Source of the DNA: Betaproteobacteria bacterium
Lineage (GTDB): Bacteria > Pseudomonadota > Gammaproteobacteria > Burkholderiales > SG8-41
Assembly: GCA_016177355.1 (NCBI GenBank)
Contig: JACOVL010000016.1
Location: 1 to 6,376, forward strand
Direction: 5' to 3'
Length of the DNA stretch: 6,376 nucleotides
The translations under genes and the position numbers were made by a program. This document shows, piece by piece, positions 1 through 5,612 of this stretch; positions within the stretch are counted from its first letter, which is position 1; every line of letters begins with the position of its first letter. The notes under the pieces were generated by a model. The model was not told where the DNA came from. It did no database searches and saw nothing but the letters and a program-made list of their open reading frames with translations.

Positions 1-786
1 AGGATTCCAGGTGTGTGTCTCGTCCTGCCCTTCCTTGCACCAGGCGTAGAGCGCGTCGTACACCACCATGCCGTGCTTCAGCATCTCGTGGTCGTCCTTG
101 AACACGCGCGACAAGCCCAGTGAGATCGCGGCCAGTCCGGCGGCCTGGGGCGCGAATTCAAGCCGCGCGGTATCGGCGCCGCGGATGATGACCGCGAGCC
201 GGTCGAGCGCCGGCTCTCCATTCAAATGGTAGGTCGTCAGGAACGCGTCGAAGCTGCACAGCTCGCCATCGTGGGAGAAGTGCACGTCCGGGATGTCGTA
301 GGGTATCGCTTCTTTCTCCTTGGCCGCGCGCAGCACTTCCTTGTTCGGCACGTAGATGAATTCCGCCTCCGGGTCCACGAAGCGCGCGATCAACCACGGG
401 CAGGCGATGCGGTCTATCTTCGGCCGCTCGCGCGTGACCCAGCGCGTGGAAGCCTCTTTCGGCTTGCCCGCGAGCCCGCCGCCCGAGGCTTTCCACCCTT
501 CCTCGATGCCGCCTTCGAGGTACGATGCAGAAATCCCTATTTCTTTCAATGCCCTGGCCACGCCCTGGCTCACGTCGTGGCCATGCACACAGTACACGAC
601 GACGCTGCTCGCTCGCGGCAGCTCCTTCGCCCACGATGAAACGGCTGCGGGATCGCGCCGCAGCGCGCCGGCGATCATGTCAGGCGCCGCGCGAAACGCC
701 GGCGGCTTGCGCACGTCGATGACGAGCGGCGGCCTGCCGCCGGCCAACGCGGATTTCAGTTCTGCTGTGGTAATGGACGCGTCCAT
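1..786 (-). CDS. Rhodanese-ChrB C-terminal domain fusion protein (C-terminus cut by window edge)
   Basis: 262 codons are visible from an ATG at 786 and remain open to the window edge, so the C-terminus is missing. Residues about 1-110 form a rhodanese-like domain: the LVIDVRKPPAF strand comes early, and the active-site loop CVHGHDVS has its presumed nucleophile at Cys66, followed by the typical YLEGGIEEGW segment. Residues about 115-262 match the ChrB C-terminal family, with RPKIDRIACPWLIARFVDP near 121-139, IPYDIPDVHFSHDGELCSFDAF near 161-182, and the later HGMVVYDALYAWC. ChrB proteins are linked to chromate resistance, and classical ChrB acts as a chromate-responsive regulator. The rhodanese fusion suggests sulfur or oxyanion chemistry in the cytoplasm, but its exact role is not established. 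No signal peptide is visible. The start is supported by an AAGGAG ribosome-binding site 9 bases upstream. A chromate transporter (chrA) could lie beyond the left edge, but none is seen here. The domain assignment is firm; the function is inferred. Confidence 0.85.
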   Translation of the reverse strand, partial: MDASITTAELKSALAGGRPPLVIDVRKPPAFRAAPDMIAGALRRDPAAVSSWAKELPRASSVVVYCVHGHDVSQGVARALKEIGISASYLEGGIEEGWKASGGGLAGKPKEASTRWVTRERPKIDRIACPWLIARFVDPEAEFIYVPNKEVLRAAKEKEAIPYDIPDVHFSHDGELCSFDAFLTTYHLNGEPALDRLAVIIRGADTARLEFAPQAAGLAAISLGLSRVFKDDHEMLKHGMVVYDALYAWCKEGQDETHTWNP

Positions 787-787
787 G

Positions 788-819
788 GCTTCTGACTCCT
801 TGCAGAATCGTTCAGAAGC
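788..819 (-). repeat. Inverted repeat enclosing the rhodanese-ChrB ribosome-binding site
   Basis: GCTTCTGA (788-795) and TCAGAAGC (812-819) are perfect 8-bp inverted copies separated by 16 bases. In the minus-strand mRNA the stem would close two bases before the ATG at 786, and the AAGGAG would sit in the loop. It could be a translational hairpin or an operator for a dimeric repressor. The symmetry is seen directly; both functions are inferred. Confidence 0.45.
796..801 (-). promoter_or_regulatory. Shine-Dalgarno site of the rhodanese-ChrB gene
   Basis: On the minus strand AAGGAG lies 9 bases before the ATG at 786. It is the clearest ribosome-binding site in the window and fixes this start codon. 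It lies inside the loop of an 8-bp inverted repeat (788-819), so it could be exposed or occluded depending on how the leader folds. Confidence 0.75.
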
Positions 820-827
820 AGAGCTTG

Positions 828-840
828 GACGCCGGGCGTC
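828..840. repeat. Short GC palindrome in the gap upstream of the rhodanese-ChrB gene
   Basis: GACGCCGGGCGTC is a perfect 13-base palindrome about a central G. It lies between the SUMF1-like and rhodanese-ChrB genes, 42 bases upstream of the latter's ATG. Its position would suit an operator, but short GC palindromes arise easily by chance in DNA of this composition. Confidence 0.25.
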
Positions 841-848
841 TGGTGAAA

Positions 849-870
849 CGGGGAGCCTGCGATATCCCCG
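849..870 (-). terminator. Possible weak hairpin behind the SUMF1-like gene
   Basis: CGGGGA (849-854) and TCCCCG (865-870) form a 6-bp inverted repeat with a 10-base loop, starting 36 bases past the stop of the SUMF1-like gene on the minus strand. The following bases are TTTCACC, so there is only a three-T run. It could be an inefficient terminator or nothing. The rest of the 787-905 gap shows no convincing sigma70 promoter. Confidence 0.2.
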
Positions 871-905
871 CGTGCCGATAGTCTACCGCCGACGCCGCGC
901 TCCGG

Positions 906-1712
906 TCAATTCCCCGCACAGCGGATGCCGACCATGTCGAGCCCGATGTCGGGCGGGTTACCGTGGCGGTAGCTCGCGCGCAGGCAGTAGGCATTGTTGC
1001 CCCAGCCGCCCCCGCGCAACGCAATCTCTTCGGTCCCCTCGCGGTAACGGTCCGAGGTCCACTCCCAGACGTTGCCCGCCATGTCATGGATGCCGAAGGG
1101 CGATGCGCCGGCCGGGAAGCGCCCGACCGGCGCAGTGCGCACGAAGCCGTCCGAGCCGTCCGGCGCGCAGCAGCGCTCGGTGCCGGAATTCGCGCGCCGC
1201 GCGCCGCGCTGCACAGGCGGCTCGTCGCCCCAGGGATAGCGCCGGCCGTCGCCGCCGCGCGCGGCGTACTCCCACTCCGCCTCGCTCGGCAGTCGCAGCC
1301 CGCGCCAGCGGCAGTAGGCCGCGGCGTCGCGTGCGCTTACCTGCACGACCGGGTGCTCCTCCAGCCCGGCAATCGAGCTGCCCGGCCCCTGCGGCCGGCG
1401 CCAGCTCGCGCCGCGCACTTCGCGCCAGCGATCGCTCCAGACGTAGCCGGCGCCGCGGCGCTCCGTGTCCGTCACATGGCCGGTCGCGGCGACGAACGCC
1501 GCGAACTCGCGGTTTGTGACCTCGTAGCGCATCAGCCGGAACGGCTTCACCTCGATGCGGCGCGGTACCTCGTCGGCCTCGCCCGAAGCATCGCCAGCCA
1601 CAAGCGTGCCGCCCGGGATCGCAACCAGCGCCTCGGCGCGCGCCGCGGCGCAAGCGGCGAGCAGGAGGAGCACGACAATGCCCTGGCAGAGCTTAGGATC
1701 CCGTGTGTTCAC
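906..1712 (-). CDS. Exported SUMF1/FGE-fold (formylglycine-generating-enzyme-like) protein
   Basis: This 268-residue protein has the SUMF1/EgtB/PvdO fold. Family landmarks in order are IPGG (32-35), EVTNREF (64-70), LPSEAEWEYAARGG (141-154), PWGDE (160-164), GNVWEWT (213-219), RGGGW (233-237) and the terminal GIRCA (262-266). The N-terminus is a signal peptide: hydrophobic VVLLLLAAC near 13-21, then ARA-E near 24-27. LAAC also fits a lipobox with Cys21, so the protein could be a lipoprotein or a free periplasmic protein. True FGE uses a cysteine pair in an RGGSYLCHDSYC-type motif. Here RGGGWGNNAYC keeps only the second (Cys243), so sulfatase activation is doubtful. Roles known for relatives include accessory proteins such as NirV or PvdO and adhesin-like binding. 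The GTG start lies 3 bp after the stop of the upstream CoA-transferase gene, with no clear Shine-Dalgarno, which suggests translational coupling. The fold is certain; the substrate is unknown. Confidence 0.85.
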   Translation of the reverse strand: MNTRDPKLCQGIVVLLLLAACAAARAEALVAIPGGTLVAGDASGEADEVPRRIEVKPFRLMRYEVTNREFAAFVAATGHVTDTERRGAGYVWSDRWREVRGASWRRPQGPGSSIAGLEEHPVVQVSARDAAAYCRWRGLRLPSEAEWEYAARGGDGRRYPWGDEPPVQRGARRANSGTERCCAPDGSDGFVRTAPVGRFPAGASPFGIHDMAGNVWEWTSDRYREGTEEIALRGGGWGNNAYCLRASYRHGNPPDIGLDMVGIRCAGN

Positions 1713-1715
1713 CCG

Positions 1716-2969
1716 TCACTGCGTCGCTTCATCGCTTCGTCCCCGCCCTCGAGGCGCCCGCGTCACCCCGCTCGCGATCATCGCCTCGATCTCGGCGTCG
1801 GCGTAACCGGCTTCGCGCAGGATCTCGCGGCTGTGCTCGCCCAGGCGCGGCGCGGGGCGCAACTCGCCCGGTGGCGTTTGCGACCACGTGACCGGCGTCT
1901 CCATCAACCGCAGCCGGCCTTCCGTCGGGTGCTCGGTCATCACGTAGAAACCGCTTTCCGCGAGATGCGGATCGTCGATGATATCGTCCACCGTATTGAG
2001 CGGGGTTGCCGGGATGTCGGCCTCCCCGAGCAATTTCAGCCATTCCGCGCTGGTGCGCGTCGCCATGTGTTCGGCGACGAACGCATAGACCCCGGCGATG
2101 TTGCGCGAGCGCGCCTCCTGGCTCGAGAAGCGCGGGTCGGCTTCGAACATCTCCTCGCGGCCGACCAGCCTGAAGAAGCTGCGCCAGTGCTTGTCGTTGT
2201 AGACCAGCACGCACACGTGGCCGTCCTTCGTCGCGTACGGCACCCGATGCTGCGCGAGCATGCGCTCGTAGCGGACGGGCTCGACCGGCGGCTCGAAGGT
2301 GCGCCCGCACATGTGGTCGCCCAGCACCATGTGAGCGAGCGTCTCGAACATCGGCACCTCCACCGCCTGGCCCCTGCCGGTGCGGCTGCGGCAGTAGAGC
2401 GCCGCCGTGACCGCGTTGACGGTCGCGAGCCCGGTGATGCGGTCGGAGATCGCGGTCGGCACGTAGCGCGGCCGGTCCGCGCCCGCGACATAAGTCATCC
2501 ACGGCAGGCCCGCCATGCCCTGGATCAGGTCGTCGTAGGCGGGACGCCCGGCGTAACGGCCGCCCTCGCCGTAGCCGTAGGCGCCGACGTAGATGATGCG
2601 CGGGTTGGCGGCGGACACCTCTTCGTAGGAGAGCTTGAGCCGCCGCATCGCCTGCGGGCGCACGTTGTAGACCAGCACGTCGGCGCCGCGGGCGAGCCGC
2701 AGCAGCGCCTCGCGTCCCCTGGCCTGCTTGAGATCGAGCACGACGGAGCGCTTGTTGCGGTTGTGATGCAGGAAGATGTGGCCCATGCCCGGGTGCTTCA
2801 TCGGCGCGATGTGGCGCAGCACGTCGCCGTCCGGCGGCTCGACCTTCACGACGTCGGCCCCGAGATCGGCCAGGATTTGGGTCGCGAACGGCCCCATCAC
2901 CACCGTCGTGAGGTCTACGATACGAACACCGGAGAGCGGTCCGTGCCGCTCGTTGCTGTTACCAGTCAC
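1716..2969 (-). CDS. Class III CoA-transferase (CaiB/BaiF family)
   Basis: A cytoplasmic enzyme of the family III CoA-transferases, which move CoA between carboxylic acids through an aspartyl-CoA thioester. From the GTG start at 2969 it is 417 residues, a usual family length. Landmarks are PLSGVRIVDLTTVVMGP (about 11-27), DLGADVVKVEPPDGD (about 35-49), NRNKRSVVLDLK (about 70-81), YDDLIQGMAG (145-154), and PTAISDRITG, whose Asp176 aligns with the catalytic aspartate. RTGRGQAVEVPMFE follows. The substrate cannot be read from the sequence; relatives act on formyl/oxalyl, carnitine, succinyl/benzylsuccinate, mesaconyl and other acyl groups. An in-frame TTG at 2984 would add five residues, but it lies inside the terminal repeat of the element at 2978-3116. 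GTG 2969 has an AGG five bases upstream, so I prefer it. The stop is 3 bp from the next gene's start, implying a two-gene unit with the SUMF1-like protein. Confidence 0.9.
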   Translation of the reverse strand: MTGNSNERHGPLSGVRIVDLTTVVMGPFATQILADLGADVVKVEPPDGDVLRHIAPMKHPGMGHIFLHHNRNKRSVVLDLKQARGREALLRLARGADVLVYNVRPQAMRRLKLSYEEVSAANPRIIYVGAYGYGEGGRYAGRPAYDDLIQGMAGLPWMTYVAGADRPRYVPTAISDRITGLATVNAVTAALYCRSRTGRGQAVEVPMFETLAHMVLGDHMCGRTFEPPVEPVRYERMLAQHRVPYATKDGHVCVLVYNDKHWRSFFRLVGREEMFEADPRFSSQEARSRNIAGVYAFVAEHMATRTSAEWLKLLGEADIPATPLNTVDDIIDDPHLAESGFYVMTEHPTEGRLRLMETPVTWSQTPPGELRPAPRLGEHSREILREAGYADAEIEAMIASGVTRAPRGRGRSDEATQ

Positions 2970-2977
2970 TGGAACCT

Positions 2978-3116
2978 GTCTCAAAAAACAAAAACAGAAT
3001 TTAACCGCAGATAAACGCCGCTGAACGCCGAGATAAAGCTGAAATAATTCAATAGGTTATTTTTGAACTTGTCCGCGTTTATCGGCGGTTTCATGGGTAT
3101 TAGGTATTTTTGAGAC
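2978..3116. repeat. 139-bp palindromic intergenic element with terminal inverted repeats
   Basis: GTCTCAAAAA (2978-2987) and TTTTTGAGAC (3107-3116) are perfect 10-bp inverted ends. Inside them, AACCGCAGATAAACGC (3003-3018) and GCGTTTATCGGCGGTT (3075-3090) are inverted copies matching at 15 of 16 positions. The left inner arm is followed by a degenerate unit of roughly 10 bp: AACCGCAGATAAACGCCG, then CTGAACGCCG, then AGATAAAGCTGAA. The core is AT-rich. No open reading frame or transposase is present and no target-site duplication was found. The element is much less GC-rich than its flanks and fills essentially the whole gap behind recN. It resembles the AACCGCAGAT(A/G)AACGC-type intergenic repeats I recall from many environmental bacteria, that is, a REP- or MITE-like non-autonomous element. 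The structure is seen directly; mobility is inferred. Confidence 0.7.
3003..3090 (-). terminator. Possible terminator hairpin behind recN
   Basis: Transcription of recN on the minus strand would produce the 16-bp stem formed by 3075-3090 and 3003-3018, with one mismatch and a 56-base loop. A T-rich stretch (CTGTTTTTGTTTTTTGAG, 2981-2998) follows. The stem and T-tract resemble an intrinsic terminator, but the loop is long and a few bases separate stem and T-tract. It would insulate the CoA-transferase pair from recN. Confidence 0.3.
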
Positions 3117-3121
3117 TGCTT

Positions 3122-4696
3122 CTAGTCACTGCCCTTGAGCATCTCCGCGGCGTGCCTGCGCGTAGTCTCGGTGATCTTCACGCCGCCCAGCATGCGCGCG
3201 ATTTCTTCCATCCGTTGTTCCTTGTCGAGCACGGTTACTTTGGAAAGTACCTTGCCGTTGGCGGTGCCCTTGGTCACCTTGCCGACGATCTCCGCGACGC
3301 GCCCGCCGATGCCGGCGTCCACCTCGTCGAAGATCAGCGTCGGCACCTGCGCCACGCGGCTCGCGACGGTCTGCACCGCGAGCGAGAGGCGCGAGAGCTC
3401 GCCGCCGGATGCGACCCTGGCGACCGGCTGCGGCGCCATGCCCTTGTGGGCGGACACCAGGAACTCGACGCTCTCCAGCCCGTGCGCCGTGATTTCCGGC
3501 AGCGCGGTGAGCGCGACCTCGAATCGCCCGCCGGCCATCGCCAGCGTCTGCATCGCCTCCGTCACCTGGTCCGAGAATTTCCTCGCGGCCTTCTTGCGCG
3601 CGGCGGAGAGTTTTTTCGCTTCGGCGATGCACGCCGCGTGTGCTTCCTCCTCCAGCTTGCGCAGCGCCTCGGCGCTGGCGCCCTCGCCCAATTCCTGCAG
3701 CCGCGCCTGCGCTGCGGCGAGCTTTTCCGGCAGCGCCTCGGGCTGGACGCGGTATTTGCGCGCGGCGGTGTGGATGGCATCCAGCCGCTGCTCGACCTCG
3801 CGCAGCCGCCGCGGGTCGAGATCGAGGCGCTCGCCGTAGCGGGCGAGCTCGTGCACCGCGTCCTGCAACTGGATGCGCGCCGGCTCAAGCGCCGCCAGTA
3901 TTTCCTTCAGCCGTGAGTCGTATTCTGATAAGTGATTGATTCTGTTGATAATTGAGTTCAGCTGCGCAAGACTGGACGCATCTCCCTCCGACAGCGCTTC
4001 GACGCCGAGTTGGGCCGCCTCGATCAGGCTCGCCGCGTGCGCGAGCCGCGTGTGCTCCGCGGTGAGCGATTGCCACTCGTCGGCGCTCAATTTGAGCGCG
4101 CCGAGCTCGCGTGCCTGCCACTCGAGCTCATCGCGCTCGGCGGCGAACGCCGCGGCGTTGGTCTCGAAGGCAACGCGGCTGTCGCGCCGCTGCTGCCAGG
4201 CACGGTAAAGCGACGCCAACTTTGCCGCGGAATCCGCATGCCCGCCGTAAGCGTCGAGGAGCTCGCGCTGCGCGGCCGCGCGCGCGAGCGACTGGTGCTG
4301 GTGCTGGCCGTGGATGTCCGCCAGGAATTCGCCCGCCTCGCGCAACTGGGCGAGCGTTGCCGGCCGGCCGTTGATAAAGCCGCGCGAACGGCCCGAGGCC
4401 TCGATCACGCGCCGCATCAGGCACGGGCCCTCGTCGCCCGCGAGCTCGTTCTCCGCAAGCCAGTGCGCAATGCCGGGCTGCCCGTCCACGTCGAATTCGG
4501 CGCTGATGTCGGCTCGCTCCGCACCGCCACGCACGACGATGGGGTCGGCCCGCTCGCCGAGCACCATGGTGAGCGCGCCGATCAGGATGGATTTGCCGGC
4601 GCCGGTCTCTCCCGTGAGCACCGTGAACCCGCCGGAGAACTCAAGCTCCATCCGGTCTACGATCACGAAGTCGCGGATGGCGAGGCTGCGCAGCAC
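3122..4696 (-). CDS. recN: DNA repair protein RecN, with an apparent internal deletion in the C-terminal ATPase lobe
   Basis: RecN is an SMC-like cytoplasmic ATPase that binds DNA ends during double-strand-break repair. From the GTG at 4696 the protein has 524 residues. It begins LRSLAIRDFVIVD, the usual RecN start, although the frame stays open upstream inside nadK. It carries Walker A GETGAGKS (29-36), RSRGFINGRPA (103-113), IHGQHQHQ (128-135), a coiled-coil middle (about 155-385), the ABC signature ASGGELSR (429-436) and Walker B LIFDEVDAGIGG (454-465). After AEIVGK (468-473) relatives have about 30 residues ending VSK and including CVTHLPQVA. Here VTKGTANGKVLSK follows immediately, then the normal EEIARMLGG tail. 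The switch-histidine segment is therefore missing in frame, which may impair ATP hydrolysis. The start shares one base with the nadK stop (TAGTG), so translation is probably coupled and recN is co-transcribed with nadK. In many bacteria recN is also SOS-induced; no LexA box is evident here. Confidence 0.92.
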   Translation of the reverse strand: MLRSLAIRDFVIVDRMELEFSGGFTVLTGETGAGKSILIGALTMVLGERADPIVVRGGAERADISAEFDVDGQPGIAHWLAENELAGDEGPCLMRRVIEASGRSRGFINGRPATLAQLREAGEFLADIHGQHQHQSLARAAAQRELLDAYGGHADSAAKLASLYRAWQQRRDSRVAFETNAAAFAAERDELEWQARELGALKLSADEWQSLTAEHTRLAHAASLIEAAQLGVEALSEGDASSLAQLNSIINRINHLSEYDSRLKEILAALEPARIQLQDAVHELARYGERLDLDPRRLREVEQRLDAIHTAARKYRVQPEALPEKLAAAQARLQELGEGASAEALRKLEEEAHAACIAEAKKLSAARKKAARKFSDQVTEAMQTLAMAGGRFEVALTALPEITAHGLESVEFLVSAHKGMAPQPVARVASGGELSRLSLAVQTVASRVAQVPTLIFDEVDAGIGGRVAEIVGKVTKGTANGKVLSKVTVLDKEQRMEEIARMLGGVKITETTRRHAAEMLKGSD

Positions 4697-5565
4697 TATT
4701 CCCGGTTCCAGTTCAATTTGCCGCGCAGCATGCTGTAGTAGCTGTGCCCCGCGGGGTGCAGCAGGCGCAGGGCGTGCGAGTAGCGCTTGACCCGGATGCG
4801 GTCGCCTTCCCTGAGGATGAAATGCGAGTGGCTGTCGAAGTGCACGCGCGGGTCGGCGGCGTTGCGCACGATGATGTCCACCGTGCAGTCGCCGCTGATC
4901 ACGATCGGCCGGTTGGAGAGCGTGTGCGGCGACACCGGCACCAGCGCCATCACCGACAGCGACGGATGGACGATGGGGCCCCCGGAAGACAGCGCGTAGG
5001 CGGTGGAGCCGGTCGGCGTGGCGACGATCAGGCCGTCCGCCCGCTGGTTGTAGATGAACTCGCCGTCGACGCGTGCTTCCAGCTCCAGCATGTTGCCTTT
5101 CGAGCCCTTGCTCACCACCACGTCGTTGAACGCCAGCGACTCGTACATCTTCCTCGACCCGCGGCGCACCTGGCCGTGCAGCATCATGCGGGCTTCGGCC
5201 ACGAACTTCCCGCCGAGTATCGCGCTGATGGTGGCGATCATGTTGTCCACCGAGATGTCGGTCAGGAAGCCGAGCCGGCCCTGGTTCACCCCCACCAGCG
5301 CGACGTCGTGCGGCGCCAGCGTGCGCGCGATGTTGAGCATGGTGCCGTCCCCGCCGATGACGACGGCGAGGCCGGCTTCCCGGCCGAGCGCCTCGAGGCT
5401 GCGCACCGGGTAGCGGGTTTTCCCGACCTGGGCGCCGGTCAGGGGATCGATCAGCACCTTCACCTTGCGCCGCTCCAGGAAGCGGGCGAGCTTCAACAGC
5501 GGCTCCGCGACTTCCGGGCTCTTGTACTTGCCGATCAGCGCGATGGTCCTGAATGACGCCTTCAT
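4696..5565 (-). CDS. nadK: NAD kinase
   Basis: NadK phosphorylates NAD to NADP with ATP (or polyphosphate in some homologues) in the cytoplasm and sets the NADP pool used for biosynthesis and oxidative-stress defence. The protein is 289 residues, normal for the family. It contains the diagnostic GGDGT motif (71-75, with Asp73 the catalytic residue), GVNQGRLGFLTD (92-103), the FNDVVV segment (146-151; Asn-Asp at 147-148 corresponds to the usual NE/ND pair), DGLIVATPTGSTAY (177-190) and SGGPIVHP (194-201). It ends YYSMLRGKLNWNRE, typical of betaproteobacterial NadK. The ATG at 5565 is the first in-frame start and leaves a normal N-terminus (FRTIALIGKY), but no clear Shine-Dalgarno precedes it. 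It is divergent from hrcA across 47 bp, and its TAG stop overlaps the recN GTG by one base. Confidence 0.97.
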   Translation of the reverse strand: MKASFRTIALIGKYKSPEVAEPLLKLARFLERRKVKVLIDPLTGAQVGKTRYPVRSLEALGREAGLAVVIGGDGTMLNIARTLAPHDVALVGVNQGRLGFLTDISVDNMIATISAILGGKFVAEARMMLHGQVRRGSRKMYESLAFNDVVVSKGSKGNMLELEARVDGEFIYNQRADGLIVATPTGSTAYALSSGGPIVHPSLSVMALVPVSPHTLSNRPIVISGDCTVDIIVRNAADPRVHFDSHSHFILREGDRIRVKRYSHALRLLHPAGHSYYSMLRGKLNWNRE

Positions 5566-5612
5566 GGCGGCATTTTAACCGCAAAGAGTGTGACGTTTTA
5601 GTAGAATAAGCC
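5566..5612. promoter_or_regulatory. 47-bp divergent nadK/hrcA intergenic region
   Basis: Both promoters must lie here or within the neighbouring coding sequence. A TAGAAT (5602-5607) is five bases upstream of the hrcA ATG. On the other strand a TAAAAT (5572-5577) is six bases upstream of the nadK ATG. Each matches TATAAT at five of six positions, but neither has a recognisable -35 box at 16-18 bp. If real, they would produce leaderless or nearly leaderless transcripts, in keeping with the lack of a Shine-Dalgarno at both starts. No CIRCE operator (TTAGCACTC-N9-GAGTGCTAA) is present. Confidence 0.3.

Noticed and set aside
158..634. Minus-strand 158-codon frame and plus-strand frames in the first 700 bases
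   Set aside because: They overlap the rhodanese-ChrB gene, whose frame carries continuous family motifs to the window edge; the others are arginine-rich shadows.
906..1712. Annotation as a true formylglycine-generating enzyme
   Set aside because: The first catalytic cysteine position is Asn and no sulfatase gene is visible, so only the fold family can be assigned.
963..3014. 683-codon plus-strand open frame across the SUMF1-like and CoA-transferase genes
   Set aside because: It is antisense to two genes with clear family motifs, is rich in Arg, Ala and His, and shows no domain pattern. This is typical of a shadow frame in GC-rich DNA.
2978..3116. The palindromic element as a CRISPR array or an insertion sequence
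   Set aside because: There is no repeat-spacer pattern, no transposase and no detectable target-site duplication; its size and nested palindromes fit a REP/MITE-type repeat better.
4010..4738. 242-codon plus-strand frame opposite recN
   Set aside because: It is a shadow of the conserved recN coding frame, without motifs or a ribosome-binding site.
5584..5596. GAGTG in the hrcA leader as part of a CIRCE operator
   Set aside because: Only five bases fit one half-site, and there is no TTAGCACTC partner at the required spacing.
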